From assembly GCF_014243445.1 (NCBI RefSeq), contig NZ_JACLQD010000002.1, forward strand, positions 62,001 through 126,000: a DNA stretch of 64,000 bases, read 5' to 3'. The position numbers and the translations under genes are program-made. Below, in pieces: positions 25,872 through 35,149 of the stretch (positions within the stretch are counted from its first letter, which is position 1; each line of letters opens with the position of its first letter). The notes under the pieces are model-generated. The model ran no database searches. It was given only the letters and a program-made list of their open reading frames with translations, and had not been told where the DNA came from. The DNA is from Paragemmobacter straminiformis (GTDB lineage Bacteria; Pseudomonadota; Alphaproteobacteria; Rhodobacterales; Rhodobacteraceae).

Positions 25872-26822
25872 ATGCGCGTCTATGTAGCGGGCCATCGTGG
25901 AATGGTGGGAAGTGCGATCCTGCGGCGGCTAGCTGCGGACGGGGTCGAAACGATCACGCGCAGTCATGCAGAACTGGACCTGACAGATCAGTCGGCGGTC
26001 GCGTCCTTCATGCAGGCCGAGCGGCCGGATGTGGTGATCTTGGCTGCGGCAAAGGTGGGGGGCATTCATGCCAACAACACTTATCCCGCCGACTTCATCT
26101 ACGAAAACCTGATGATCGAGGCCAATGTGATCCATCAGGCCTTCCGAGCAGGGGTGGAAAGGTTGCTGTTCCTCGGATCGTCCTGCATCTACCCGCGCGA
26201 GGCGCCGCAGCCCATGGCGGAGGGGGCTCTGCTGACAGGGCCGCTCGAGCCGACGAACGAGCCCTACGCCATCGCCAAGATCGCCGGTATCAAGCTCTGC
26301 GAAAGCTACAACCGGCAGTACGGCACGGACTACCGATCGGTTATGCCGACGAACCTTTATGGTCCAGGTGACAATTTCCATCCGGAAAACAGCCATGTAA
26401 TTCCCGCGATGTTGCGCCGATTCCACGAGGCGGTACGGTACGGAAAGGACGAAGTGGTCGTTTGGGGCAGCGGCACCCCGCGACGCGAATTTCTACATGT
26501 GGACGACATGGCGGAGGCAAGCCTATTCATCATGGATTTGAACGCGGCAACCTACGGTGCGAACACACAGCCGATGCTCAGCCATATCAATGTGGGCACC
26601 GGCGAGGATGTGTCGATTGCTGAGCTTGCCACCCTGCTGGCTGAGGTGACAGGGTTCCGTGGGCGCATCGTTTTCGACCGCACGAAGCCGGACGGGGCGC
26701 CTCGCAAGCTGATGGATGTCAGCCGCCTGGCCGCGATGGGGTGCAGGGCTGGCATTAGGCTCCGAGATGGCTTGGCCGACACATACCAGTGGTTTCTCGA
26801 GACATCCGAGTTCCGCACATGA
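25872..26822 (+). CDS. fcl: GDP-L-fucose synthase
   Basis: 316 aa; NADPH-dependent epimerase/reductase making GDP-L-fucose from the Gmd product. N-terminal [16 protein letters not shown] Rossmann motif, catalytic Ser in [15 protein letters not shown], Tyr/Lys in [11 protein letters not shown], and [19 protein letters not shown] are standard Fcl/WcaG signatures. Length matches the family. Together with gmd it forms a complete two-step GDP-fucose module. Confidence 0.96.
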   Translation: MRVYVAGHRGMVGSAILRRLAADGVETITRSHAELDLTDQSAVASFMQAERPDVVILAAAKVGGIHANNTYPADFIYENLMIEANVIHQAFRAGVERLLFLGSSCIYPREAPQPMAEGALLTGPLEPTNEPYAIAKIAGIKLCESYNRQYGTDYRSVMPTNLYGPGDNFHPENSHVIPAMLRRFHEAVRYGKDEVVVWGSGTPRREFLHVDDMAEASLFIMDLNAATYGANTQPMLSHINVGTGEDVSIAELATLLAEVTGFRGRIVFDRTKPDGAPRKLMDVSRLAAMGCRAGIRLRDGLADTYQWFLETSEFRT

Positions 26823-26910
26823 CCAAGGCCAAATCTTATTGTGGCGCAGGCATTTGCGCGCGCCGACAACTGACCGTTGCCGACTTTCTCATTTCAGGGC
26901 GATTGCAGGC

Positions 26911-28350
26911 ATGAAAGCCCTGCTACAATCAGCCACTATTAACACTTGGATGAGCATTGTAGTGCGAGTGGGTGGATTGGCCGTGCTTTTGCCAGTCGCC
27001 TTGCGGCACCTTGACGTCCACCAAGTGCTCGTCTGGCAACTGCAGAGCAGTATCCTCGCTATGATGATGTGGATCGACTTCGGTCTGACCCCAACCTTTT
27101 CTCGGTTTATTGCCGTGGCACGGGGAGGCGGCACTCTGGAGGCCCTGCGCCAACCTGCAGCAAAGATTGCGTCCCATAACGAGCGCCATCCCAAAAGCGG
27201 GCAGCGGCTTGACGTGGCGCAGATTGTGACCACTTCCGCTCGGGTCTATCTTGGCATGGCCGCAATTGGCACGTTCATCGTGACCACAGTTGGAACTGCT
27301 GTTCTGGCCGCTCCCATCACCGCGCTTTCTCTGCCTTCCGAGGGGTGGCTGGCTTGGCTCTTCACCGCCATCTCGGTGCCATTCGCCCTGATAAACGGCA
27401 AAAATAATGCAATCCTAATGGGGCTCGACCGGATCACCACACTCCGGCGTCTGGAAACCGTACTTGGCCTGTTCCAAATTACGAGTGCCGCAATTGTAGT
27501 TTGGTTGACATCAAACATCGCATGGCTTGCAGCATGCTATAGTTTCTGGACAGTTGTGGGTTATGCGCTGATCAGGCGTCAACGACAGGTTTTTATTGCC
27601 GAAACTGCCATCGTCCCCGTCGTCGAGGCGGTATGGAACCCCGAACTGTTTAAGGTGGCTTGGGCTACTGCTTGGCGTTCCGGTATCGGTGTGCTTCTCA
27701 GCACTGGCATCATCCAAGGGTCGGGCATGTTGATGCCCCAACTTGCAAGCCCCGAAGCCGCCGCCGGGTATCTGCTTGTTTTGCGCTTGATCACCGTCGC
27801 GAGCCAGATGTCGCAAGCACCGTTCTATTCTCGCCTCCCTGCAATGGCCAAAGCCAATGCTGAAATGAACCGCGCAGCCATGGTTGAATTGGCCCAGCGG
27901 GGTCTAATGCTGTCGCTCTGGACTATGGTCGTCGGTGTTTTTGCAGTTCTCGTCATTTTTCCTGCGGTCCTGTCGCTTATAAACGGATCGATAGCGACTG
28001 TTCCCCATGACCTTTCATTGCTCTTATCCGTCGCCTTTTTCGCAGAGCGCTATGGTGCGATGCATATGCAAATCTACACCTTGTCCAACCATGTCGTCTG
28101 GCACCGCGTGAATGGCCTGACTTGCTTCATCGTGCTAGCCGCCTTCGCCCTCCTTTGGCCGATAGCAGGCGTTATTGCCGTGCCGCTCGCACTGCTCATA
28201 GGTTATGGTCTTTACCTTTGCCCCGTCACATCACGGTTGGCGCTGAGTTTCATGCAGCAAAGCCGGATACACTTTGAATGCCGGACCAGCCTTGGCCCAG
28301 CGATAGGCCTTATGGCCAGCCTCACCATTGCCGCGGGTGTTTGGAGGTAG
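26911..28350 (+). CDS. Polysaccharide flippase-like membrane protein (Wzx/MATE group)
   Basis: 479 aa with about 12 predicted spans, e.g. TWMSIVVRVGGLAVLLPVAL near the start, paired hydrophobic segments throughout, and the polytopic pattern of MOP-superfamily exporters. Such proteins flip lipid-linked repeat units across the inner membrane. ATG 26911 was chosen because the open frame upstream overlaps fcl. Wzx sequences are poorly conserved, so the call rests on topology and context (transferase, ligase and chain-length genes around it). Confidence 0.75.
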   Translation: MKALLQSATINTWMSIVVRVGGLAVLLPVALRHLDVHQVLVWQLQSSILAMMMWIDFGLTPTFSRFIAVARGGGTLEALRQPAAKIASHNERHPKSGQRLDVAQIVTTSARVYLGMAAIGTFIVTTVGTAVLAAPITALSLPSEGWLAWLFTAISVPFALINGKNNAILMGLDRITTLRRLETVLGLFQITSAAIVVWLTSNIAWLAACYSFWTVVGYALIRRQRQVFIAETAIVPVVEAVWNPELFKVAWATAWRSGIGVLLSTGIIQGSGMLMPQLASPEAAAGYLLVLRLITVASQMSQAPFYSRLPAMAKANAEMNRAAMVELAQRGLMLSLWTMVVGVFAVLVIFPAVLSLINGSIATVPHDLSLLLSVAFFAERYGAMHMQIYTLSNHVVWHRVNGLTCFIVLAAFALLWPIAGVIAVPLALLIGYGLYLCPVTSRLALSFMQQSRIHFECRTSLGPAIGLMASLTIAAGVWR

Positions 28351-28435
28351 CGACACCATACACACCGCAAACGGACGCACAGCCCTGACAAACCACTAAC
28401 GTTAACTTCCCTCTGCGATTACTGGATTTTTGCTC

Positions 28436-29119
28436 ATGAAACACAAACTCGTTGCGCTCATGCCGATGCGTCACTCGTCCGAACGGGTGAAAGGAAAGAA
28501 TTATCGTCCCTTCGGTAACGGACGCCCCCTGTTCCAACACATGCTCGATGTTCTCACGGCGACCGAAGGCATCGACAAAGTGGTGATCGACACCGACTCG
28601 ACAATCGTGCAGGAAATTTGCAGACGCGATTATCCTCAGGTTCAATTGATCGACAGGCCCGACCACCTGCGCGCGGGAACCACTCCGATGAACAACGTGC
28701 TCTTGCATGACATTTCGATCGTCGATAGTGAATTCTATCTTCAGACGCATTCCACGAATCCGCTGCTTTCGAAGGAAACCGTCCGCGCGGCAGTGGACAC
28801 ATTCTTTAGTAATTACCCCATCTATGACTCGCTCTTTTCTGTGACTCGGGTCCAGACTCGCCTATGGGATCCCTTGGCGCGGGCCGTAAACCACAATCCG
28901 GCGATTTTGTTACGCACGCAGGACTTGCCGCCACTGTTCGAAGAAAATTCCTGTATCTACATCTTTTCTAAGGACAATCTGGTCGTACGCCAGAACCGCA
29001 TCGGAATGCGTCCCTACATGTTCGAAATGGACCCATTTGAAGCAGTAGATATCGACGAGGAGATCAACTTTCGGGTCGCCGAGGCAATTTATCACGGGAC
29101 GAAGGAAAAGAAGCAATGA
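28436..29119 (+). CDS. Cytidylyltransferase of the acylneuraminate/CMP-KDO synthetase family
   Basis: 227 aa. The N-terminal LVALMPMRHSSERVKGKNYR matches the nucleotide-binding loop (PMR-SxRVKGKN) of CMP-NeuAc and CMP-KDO synthetases. VVIDTDS, FLQTHSTNPLL-like YLQTHSTNPLLSKETV and the late DIDEEINFRVAEAI are also family features. No sialic, pseudaminic or legionaminic acid synthase is nearby, so the sugar acid activated is unknown. It overlaps a hydroxyacid dehydrogenase gene by 4 bp, hinting that the two act in one pathway. Confidence 0.82.
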   Translation: MKHKLVALMPMRHSSERVKGKNYRPFGNGRPLFQHMLDVLTATEGIDKVVIDTDSTIVQEICRRDYPQVQLIDRPDHLRAGTTPMNNVLLHDISIVDSEFYLQTHSTNPLLSKETVRAAVDTFFSNYPIYDSLFSVTRVQTRLWDPLARAVNHNPAILLRTQDLPPLFEENSCIYIFSKDNLVVRQNRIGMRPYMFEMDPFEAVDIDEEINFRVAEAIYHGTKEKKQ

Positions 29120-30096
29120 CAGCCACCATCCTTGTAACCTGCGGCCATCTCCAAAGACATATTGGGCTGTATCGCGACGAGATCCGCGCCCATGGTTTTG
29201 ACGTTAATGTCCCCCCCCTGACGGGCCAGCAATTCGGGGCAGACGATATGGCAAATTTCCTGCGCGACGCAGACGTAGCAATTGCTGGTGATGATGCGCT
29301 GGGCGCGGATGTCCTCGAAGCAGGCGTCTCGGGCCGTCTGCGCGGCCTCGTGCGTTGGGGCATCGGAACCGACAATGTGGACAAACCGACCGCAACTCGG
29401 CTGGGCTTGCCGGTGTTCAACACACCAGGAATGTTCAACCACGAAGTCGCAGATCTGGCTCTTGGTCACCTGCTAAACCTGTCCAGGCATATCCACAAGA
29501 TGGACCGAGACGTCCGCCAAGGAAAATGGACCCGGTTTGAGGGGACATCTCTAAACGGGAAGGTTTCTGGAATCATCGGGTTGGGTGGTATCGGCCGCGA
29601 AATTTGCCGACGGGTGCGCGCCTTTGGCATGCAGGCAATCGGGTGTGACGTCGTCACCATCCCCACGTCAGCTCTGGAAGACGTCGGTGCCACCCAGGTC
29701 AGCTTCGAAGACATACTTGACCAAGCCGATGTCATCTTTCTCGCCTGTGCTCTCACAGCCAAAAACCATCATCTTTTGAACGCTACCGCTTTTGGACGCA
29801 TGAAACCTGGTGTGCTCATTATCAACGTAGCCCGTGGTCCTATCATAGACGAAACTGCGCTGATAGCTGCTCTGGATTCAGGCCGTGTCGCCGCTGCCGG
29901 TCTCGACGTGTTCGAGGTTGAGCCTCTGCCTGCAGGCAGTCTCCTGCGATGTTTCGACAATTGCCTGTTTGGCACCCATTCCGGATCATCAACTGCAGAA
30001 GCGATACATCGTACCAACCGAGCAAGTGTCGATATCGCGCTCGCCATGCTGGGCGTGAAGCCAGATCATCTGCTCAGCTGCAACCGCATTGCTTGA
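29116..30096 (+). CDS. D-2-hydroxyacid dehydrogenase (phosphoglycerate dehydrogenase-like)
   Basis: 326 aa. NAD-binding motif GIIGLGGIGREICRRVRAFG near residue 155, and the catalytic triad of the family: Arg in NVARGPIIDE, Glu in VFEVEPLP and His in GTHSGSSTAEA. The fold is SerA-like without the C-terminal ACT domain. The ATGA overlap with the cytidylyltransferase suggests a biosynthetic role on a keto/hydroxy-acid precursor of a surface sugar or acid rather than serine synthesis. Substrate unknown. Confidence 0.87.
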   Translation: MTATILVTCGHLQRHIGLYRDEIRAHGFDVNVPPLTGQQFGADDMANFLRDADVAIAGDDALGADVLEAGVSGRLRGLVRWGIGTDNVDKPTATRLGLPVFNTPGMFNHEVADLALGHLLNLSRHIHKMDRDVRQGKWTRFEGTSLNGKVSGIIGLGGIGREICRRVRAFGMQAIGCDVVTIPTSALEDVGATQVSFEDILDQADVIFLACALTAKNHHLLNATAFGRMKPGVLIINVARGPIIDETALIAALDSGRVAAAGLDVFEVEPLPAGSLLRCFDNCLFGTHSGSSTAEAIHRTNRASVDIALAMLGVKPDHLLSCNRIA

Positions 30097-30115
30097 GAGC
30101 CTAACAAGAGTACTC

Positions 30116-31069
30116 ATGCCGAAGATTTCGATCATCATTCGAAGCTATAACGAAGAACAACATATCGGCAGGCTTTTGCATGGTCTCGAAATGCAAAACA
30201 TGCGCGATTTTGAAATTATCTTGGTGGACTCAGGATCAACTGACAGTACCGTGCCGATTGCGGAGCGCTACGGTGTACAAATTGTACGAATCCCAAAAGC
30301 AGAGTTCTCGTTCGGACGAGCCTTGAACCTCGGATGCGCGGTGGCAAAAGGGGAATTTCTACTGTTCGCTTCGGCGCATGTTTACCCCCTGCGCCGAGAT
30401 TGGCTTGAACGTATTATCGCGCCCTTTGAGGACTCCAGCATCGCCATTAGCTACGGTCGGCAGGTTGGGAACGAGGTGACACGGTTCTCGGAGCATGAAG
30501 TCTTCAAATCCTGGTTTCCGGCGCAATCCGTGCGGCATCAGGCACACAATTTCTGCAACAACGCCAATTGCGCGGTTCGCCGTAGTTTATGGGAACAACA
30601 GCATTATGACGAAACCCTAACTGGACTAGAGGATCTCGCTTGGGCCAAGGGAGTTCGTACACGTGGCGGTCAAATCGCCTATGTTGCAGAAGCCGTAATC
30701 GCTCATGTGCATCAGGAAACTTGGTCACGGGTGCGCAACCGCTATCGACGCGAAGCAATCGCACTGCGGACGATCGAACCAGTCATCCGCTTTAGCTTTG
30801 TAGATTTCCTCTCGTTGACTGTACGCAATGTAGCCTCAGATATGAAAACTGCCGCACAAATGGGCCGCCTACGCCACGAAGCAGCGGGCATCGTTCTATT
30901 CCGCTTAAATCAGTTTCTGGGGACATGGCTGGGACATCGGGACCCAGACAACGCCGACGCAGAGTTGCGAAGCAGGTTTTACTATCCGACAACGTACCGA
31001 CGTGATCATAATTTGCAGTCATCACTAGACATCGACTATCGCCAGACTGGCGACAAGCCGACACGTTAG
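30116..31069 (+). CDS. Family 2 glycosyltransferase
   Basis: 317 aa from ATG 30116. GT-A fold: KISIIIRSYNEEQHIGRLLH, LVDSGSTDSTVPIAERYG, GEFLLFASAHVYP (DxD region degraded to SAH) and GLEDLAWAKGV as acceptor-domain ED motif. It adds a sugar to the growing repeat unit at the cytoplasmic face; donor not readable. A C-terminal segment rich in Arg/aromatic residues lacks spans. The region is lower in GC than the gmd-fcl module. Confidence 0.87.
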   Translation: MPKISIIIRSYNEEQHIGRLLHGLEMQNMRDFEIILVDSGSTDSTVPIAERYGVQIVRIPKAEFSFGRALNLGCAVAKGEFLLFASAHVYPLRRDWLERIIAPFEDSSIAISYGRQVGNEVTRFSEHEVFKSWFPAQSVRHQAHNFCNNANCAVRRSLWEQQHYDETLTGLEDLAWAKGVRTRGGQIAYVAEAVIAHVHQETWSRVRNRYRREAIALRTIEPVIRFSFVDFLSLTVRNVASDMKTAAQMGRLRHEAAGIVLFRLNQFLGTWLGHRDPDNADAELRSRFYYPTTYRRDHNLQSSLDIDYRQTGDKPTR

Positions 31070-31094
31070 AACGCGCGACAGCCGTCGAACTTGA

Positions 31095-31919
31095 ATGGGA
31101 AATACAATGATCAGACGCGCATTGCGGCCACTGAAAGACGCGGTAAGGCGAGAGATTTCGGTCTTGCGTTGGCGCAAAACGCCAGCTGGCCGGTCTACAA
31201 TTGCAGCATTTGCTGCGCTCAAGGACAGTCAAAGGGGCAAGGACTGTATTTTGCTCTGCAATGGGCCCAGCCTCAATAAAGTTCCCTTTGATAAGCTCAA
31301 AGGCCGATACATAATTGGGCTGAACAAAATAAACTTGCTGTTTGACCGGACAACGATGCGCCCAGATATGATCGTTGCAATTAACAAGTATGTCATTGAG
31401 CAAAACTCAGAATTCTTCAATAAAACAGAAATTCCGCTGATTTTATCCCGAGCTGGAAATGAGTGCGTCACCAAACGTAGTAACGTTAATTTTTTGAATT
31501 TTGACGATCAAGCGCTTTTCTTTTCAGAAAGACCCGGCCACATCACTTGCGAATTTGCAACTGTAACATATTCAGCGCTGCAAATCGCCTTTCATTTGGG
31601 ATTTGCGCGCGTTGCTATAGTGGGCGCTGATCACAGTTTTAGTCAGGTGGGCAAGCCAAACGAGCTTCAATTGTCTCGTGGGCCAGATCAGAATCACTTT
31701 GATCCAAGGTATTTTGCGGATGGAACCCCATGGCAATTGGCTGACTTGACAAATAGTGAGCGCGCCTACGAATTGGCAAGGGGTCGTTTCCAACGAAACG
31801 GACGGCTTGTCTTTAACTGCACGGAGGGAGGTAACTTAGAAGTATTTCAGAGAATGCCCCTTATAGAATTCCTCGCCACCAATCCAGATTTTAGATCCCA
31901 AAGCGAGGCTGAAACGTGA
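31095..31919 (+). CDS. MptE-like/DUF115-type protein of the polysaccharide locus
   Basis: 274 aa (an in-frame ATG at 31107 has a better upstream GGGA). Key features are CILLCNGPSLNKVPFDKLKG, resembling the GxGPSL motif of MptE-like/DUF115 proteins, IIGLNKINLLF, and VAIVGADHSFSQVGKPNE, in a Rossmann-like arrangement. The family includes motility-associated (Maf) glycosyltransferases that attach nonulosonic acids, and similar proteins in capsule loci. With a CMP-sugar synthetase homologue nearby, a transferase using a CMP-activated donor is conceivable (inference). Confidence 0.65.
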   Translation: MGNTMIRRALRPLKDAVRREISVLRWRKTPAGRSTIAAFAALKDSQRGKDCILLCNGPSLNKVPFDKLKGRYIIGLNKINLLFDRTTMRPDMIVAINKYVIEQNSEFFNKTEIPLILSRAGNECVTKRSNVNFLNFDDQALFFSERPGHITCEFATVTYSALQIAFHLGFARVAIVGADHSFSQVGKPNELQLSRGPDQNHFDPRYFADGTPWQLADLTNSERAYELARGRFQRNGRLVFNCTEGGNLEVFQRMPLIEFLATNPDFRSQSEAET

Positions 31920-32845
31920 GTGGCAGCAATTCAGAAAAGACAATGCCAAGTATTTCAATCGTTACGGCCGCTCGGAATATGGAAGCCACGGTAGCAAAAA
32001 CAATTTCATCTGTAACAAGTCAAAAGCGATCACATGATCAGTATATTTTTATTGATGGAGCGTCTACTGATCGCACAGCAGAAATTGCAAAAGAATTTGC
32101 AGACAAAATTGATGTGCTAATAAGCGAACCTGACGCTGGACAATATCACGCTATATCAAAGGGTTTCAAGAAGGCGCATGGTGATGTTTTAGCTTGGATT
32201 AACGCAGATGACATTCTGATGCCATGGACCTTCCAAGTAGTGTCGGCAATTTTTGCAAAGTTTCCGGATATTGACTGGATAACGGGTGCACCTAGTTTTC
32301 TTTCGGAAGAAGGTGATCTTACGCGTGTCGAATACAAGCCTGGGGCATATCCTACGCACTTTATTAGAAATGGCTGGTTTCGACCGAAATTTGGAGGTTT
32401 CTTGCAGCAGGAAAGTATGTTTTGGCGTCGCAGTTTGTGGGAAAAAGTGGATGGCCTAGATGTCTCGCTGTCGTTAGCAGCAGATTTTGATCTATGGATG
32501 CGTTTTGCTCAGCACTCAGATCTTATACCAGTCGATATCCCCCTCGCGGCGTTTCGGGAACAGCCAGGACGCCAGCGATCGTCGATACACCAAGATCAGT
32601 ATGAACGAGAAGTCATGAACTTATGCAGTCAGAAACCATCGCCGTCTCGACTGTGGAACAGCCTCGCCCAACACGGACGTGTCGGCTCAAGCCTCATGCG
32701 CTTGGCTATATCTGCTAGACAACCTGTAATTACTTTTAACAATTATACGCGTCAGTGGGACATGGTGACGAGACGGCGGTCTCTGTCTCGTCTTACTTTG
32801 GGGCAACTTGCCGACATTCGACTGATGACACGAAAACCATATTAA
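31916..32845 (+). CDS. Family 2 glycosyltransferase
   Basis: 309 aa from GTG 31916, in a GTGA overlap with the upstream stop; ATG 31943 (MPSISIVTAARN) is an alternative that matches usual family starts. GT-A motifs: FIDGASTDRTAEIAKEF, the Asp in ISEPDAGQYHAISKG, DVLAWINADDILMP (ADD in the DxD position) and the acceptor-side FLQQESMFWRRSLWEKV. Likely transfers a sugar in repeat-unit assembly. AT-rich compared with genes before 27 kb. Confidence 0.87.
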   Translation: MSGSNSEKTMPSISIVTAARNMEATVAKTISSVTSQKRSHDQYIFIDGASTDRTAEIAKEFADKIDVLISEPDAGQYHAISKGFKKAHGDVLAWINADDILMPWTFQVVSAIFAKFPDIDWITGAPSFLSEEGDLTRVEYKPGAYPTHFIRNGWFRPKFGGFLQQESMFWRRSLWEKVDGLDVSLSLAADFDLWMRFAQHSDLIPVDIPLAAFREQPGRQRSSIHQDQYEREVMNLCSQKPSPSRLWNSLAQHGRVGSSLMRLAISARQPVITFNNYTRQWDMVTRRRSLSRLTLGQLADIRLMTRKPY

Positions 32846-32910
32846 GTGTATGACCCAAGGGTCTTGTCGGACTCGCACTTTTATCCACTGCTCTGGAGTA
32901 TGTTTCCTTG

Positions 32911-33777
32911 ATGAAAAACGAAAGGAGCGCCGACATATTCGTGACCATTGTAGTATCAATCAGAAATGCTGCGGTTGATCTATCGAAAACTCTAGATAAT
33001 TTCGCTTTACAAACCTTTGTCAATTTTGAAGTGCTGATCGCCGACTGCAATTCTACCGATGATCCTGCGCAATACGTTACCGCTCGACCGTATCCCATTG
33101 TTCATATAGTTCAGACAGACTACGGGATTTATGATGCTTGGAACAGGGTATTACCGCAGGCGCGGGGTCGTTGGGTTATTTTCATGGGCGCTGGAGATAC
33201 CTTCAAATGTCCTAATACATTACAGGACGCAGCAGAGTTCCTCTCCCGTTTACCTGATAATGTACTAATGGCATATGGTAGGGTGGATGTGTTGGGCGAG
33301 AATGGGAACTTAATGTATGACTGCGGTGCACCTTGGTCGCAGGCGCTGAATCACATTCGTCGTTTTGAACTGTTCCCGCATCAAGCTACCTTTCAGCGAA
33401 CCGATACCTTCACGCGTTTTGGGCTCTTCGATGCACAGTATCGTATTGCTGGTGATCGAGATATGATTTTGCGACTAGCAGCCGTTTTTGAGCCAGTGTT
33501 TTTTCCCCAGACGGTTGCTAATTTTCGCTACGGGGGCACTAGCAGTGTGCCGGAAAAACGTTTGATGAGCATCTTTGAGATGTCCGCAGTGATGGCGAAG
33601 CACAATATTAAGCCAAAATCATCGTTCCCTCTCATTAAAGCGACGGTGCTGAACCTACTCACCTATGTACTACCGGAAAGTGTGCTGTATCGTATGGTCG
33701 ACGCTTACCGCATTGCAACAGGGCGAAAGCGCCGATACCAACCTCGGAAGTCCGCTGAAGATATGCAGGATTTGTGA
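32911..33777 (+). CDS. Family 2 glycosyltransferase (WcaA-like)
   Basis: 288 aa from ATG 32911. FVTIVVSIRNAAVDLSKTLD, VLIADCNSTDDP, TDYGIYDAWNRVLPQARGRW and FMGAGDTFKCPN give the GT-A donor site; PHQATFQRTDTFTRFGLFD and AGDRDMILRLA match the acceptor end of WcaA/WcaE-type enzymes, where the YGIYDAMN-like stretch is typical. Sugar and linkage unknown. Confidence 0.87.
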   Translation: MKNERSADIFVTIVVSIRNAAVDLSKTLDNFALQTFVNFEVLIADCNSTDDPAQYVTARPYPIVHIVQTDYGIYDAWNRVLPQARGRWVIFMGAGDTFKCPNTLQDAAEFLSRLPDNVLMAYGRVDVLGENGNLMYDCGAPWSQALNHIRRFELFPHQATFQRTDTFTRFGLFDAQYRIAGDRDMILRLAAVFEPVFFPQTVANFRYGGTSSVPEKRLMSIFEMSAVMAKHNIKPKSSFPLIKATVLNLLTYVLPESVLYRMVDAYRIATGRKRRYQPRKSAEDMQDL

Positions 33778-33801
33778 AAAGGATAGCGCAGGGTGGGAAC
33801 G

Positions 33802-34680
33802 ATGAAGGATGGGTTAACTCGTAGAATTTTCGTGCTAGGATTGTGTCGCAATTGTGCAAACAGTCTGCCCGCCCTTATTAAAATTTTAACAGAGCTTCGA
33901 ATTACTGGAAGTTTCGACATTCAGGTGATCTTCGGGGAAAATGGCTCCATAGACGGGACGAGGGAACTGCTGGAACGCGCGGCACAAGAAAAACCATGGC
34001 TGGCAGTAGTAGATACAAGTTTTATGGCGACCATCTCCGAACGGTTGGCACGCATGGCTGCTGGCCGGGAGGCACTGAGAAAGAGCTTGCCTGACGCGAA
34101 GTCCGACGACGTTGTAATTGTTCTGGACACTGATCTGGAGCTTGCATGTCCACTGAGCGTCAACAATCTGTCTAAAGCGCTTGCAGAACTTGACAAACCG
34201 TTAACATCAGGCGTTTGCAGTTACTCGGTCCCATTCCACTATGACATTTTGGCGCTACGGGAAACAGAAAATTCAAATAACCCTGCACTAGATTTTTATC
34301 GTTTGAAGATAGATCAGCACAATTTATGGTCTTTTACTTGGAGACCATTTGCTAGATTTCTGAAAGCCATCAGTGTTTCACGTATGCAGCGCCGACTCGG
34401 GACAGCTTCTGGAAGAAAATTCTTCAGTGCATTCAATGGGTTATGTATTTATCATCGTGCGCTTTTTGACGACGCTAGTTATATCGGCACAGGCGTCGAG
34501 TGTGAGCACGTAGTTCTACACACGAACATGCACCGCATTTCCAACGGAACTATAAGGGTATCTAGCCACATCGGTGTGCTGGCGCCGCCTGAATACATAT
34601 CGCATCCCTTGCCCAAGGCATTTGCTGTAGCTAGAAAGGCGGTCGTTCACTTTTTTCAATTTAGATCATTTATCGCTTGA
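33802..34680 (+). CDS. Glycosyltransferase-like protein (CAP59/GT69-like)
   Basis: 292 aa from ATG 33802 (GTG 33793 also possible). Segments RIFVLGLCRNCANSLPALIK, VIFGENGSIDGTRELLE, VVIVLDTDLELACPLSV (a DTDLE donor motif) and FSAFNGLCIYHRALFDDASY, ending GVECEHVVLHTNMH, recall the CAP59-mtransfer/GT69 group of mannosyltransferases. The match is by motif reading only. It ends the glycosyltransferase run before a 470-bp gap. Confidence 0.6.
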   Translation: MKDGLTRRIFVLGLCRNCANSLPALIKILTELRITGSFDIQVIFGENGSIDGTRELLERAAQEKPWLAVVDTSFMATISERLARMAAGREALRKSLPDAKSDDVVIVLDTDLELACPLSVNNLSKALAELDKPLTSGVCSYSVPFHYDILALRETENSNNPALDFYRLKIDQHNLWSFTWRPFARFLKAISVSRMQRRLGTASGRKFFSAFNGLCIYHRALFDDASYIGTGVECEHVVLHTNMHRISNGTIRVSSHIGVLAPPEYISHPLPKAFAVARKAVVHFFQFRSFIA

Positions 34681-35149
34681 TACAAATGAGGTTTGCGATC
34701 TTCGCCGGATACTCAGTATGACTTCCAATCTCACAAAGGCGTGAAGTTCCAAGGTATCCAGCAAAAGAATTGTGTGGATCGCGTGAACCCCATTGTCCGC
34801 TATTTTCATGGTGAGCAAAGACGGAACGGCCGGTCTCAAATCGCCGAAAATGTTCCAGCTTCCAGATTGCGAGGTAGTTCGCCCGGCACAATTTCCATGT
34901 CATTGGGCTCGCGTCGGAGCGAAACCGTTTCTTCCGCTTCTGACCGCAGAGTCTGTCTGCTTATGGTACGCACGAGATGCAGCGTGAGAGCTTTGTTCAG
35001 AACGAACTGTGTAACAGACCCTACCAACAGCCCTCAGGATTCAACCAAGCCATGCAGTAGATGAGCGAATTTTCGCAACATCGCCACAGAACGTAGAGCT
35101 ATGTTCCAAATATTTCTTGCTCTTCACTGCACTACACCGTCATAGATAA
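34681..35149. other. Gap without a supported gene
   Basis: AT-rich. Two minus-strand frames (about 35027-34836 and 34903-34670) carry protein-like text, e.g. SLRREPNDMEIVPGELPRNL continuing in the other frame as RFETGRSVFAHHENSGQWGS, as if a gene had been frameshifted. The family is not recognised, so this may be a decayed gene. Promoter of the following polymerase gene is probably in the AT-rich last 60 bp. Confidence 0.25.

Noticed and set aside
34693-35064. Plus-strand 123-codon frame in the gap before the second polymerase
   Set aside because: No domain, odd composition and no ribosome site; the minus strand looks more like a broken gene, so neither is called.
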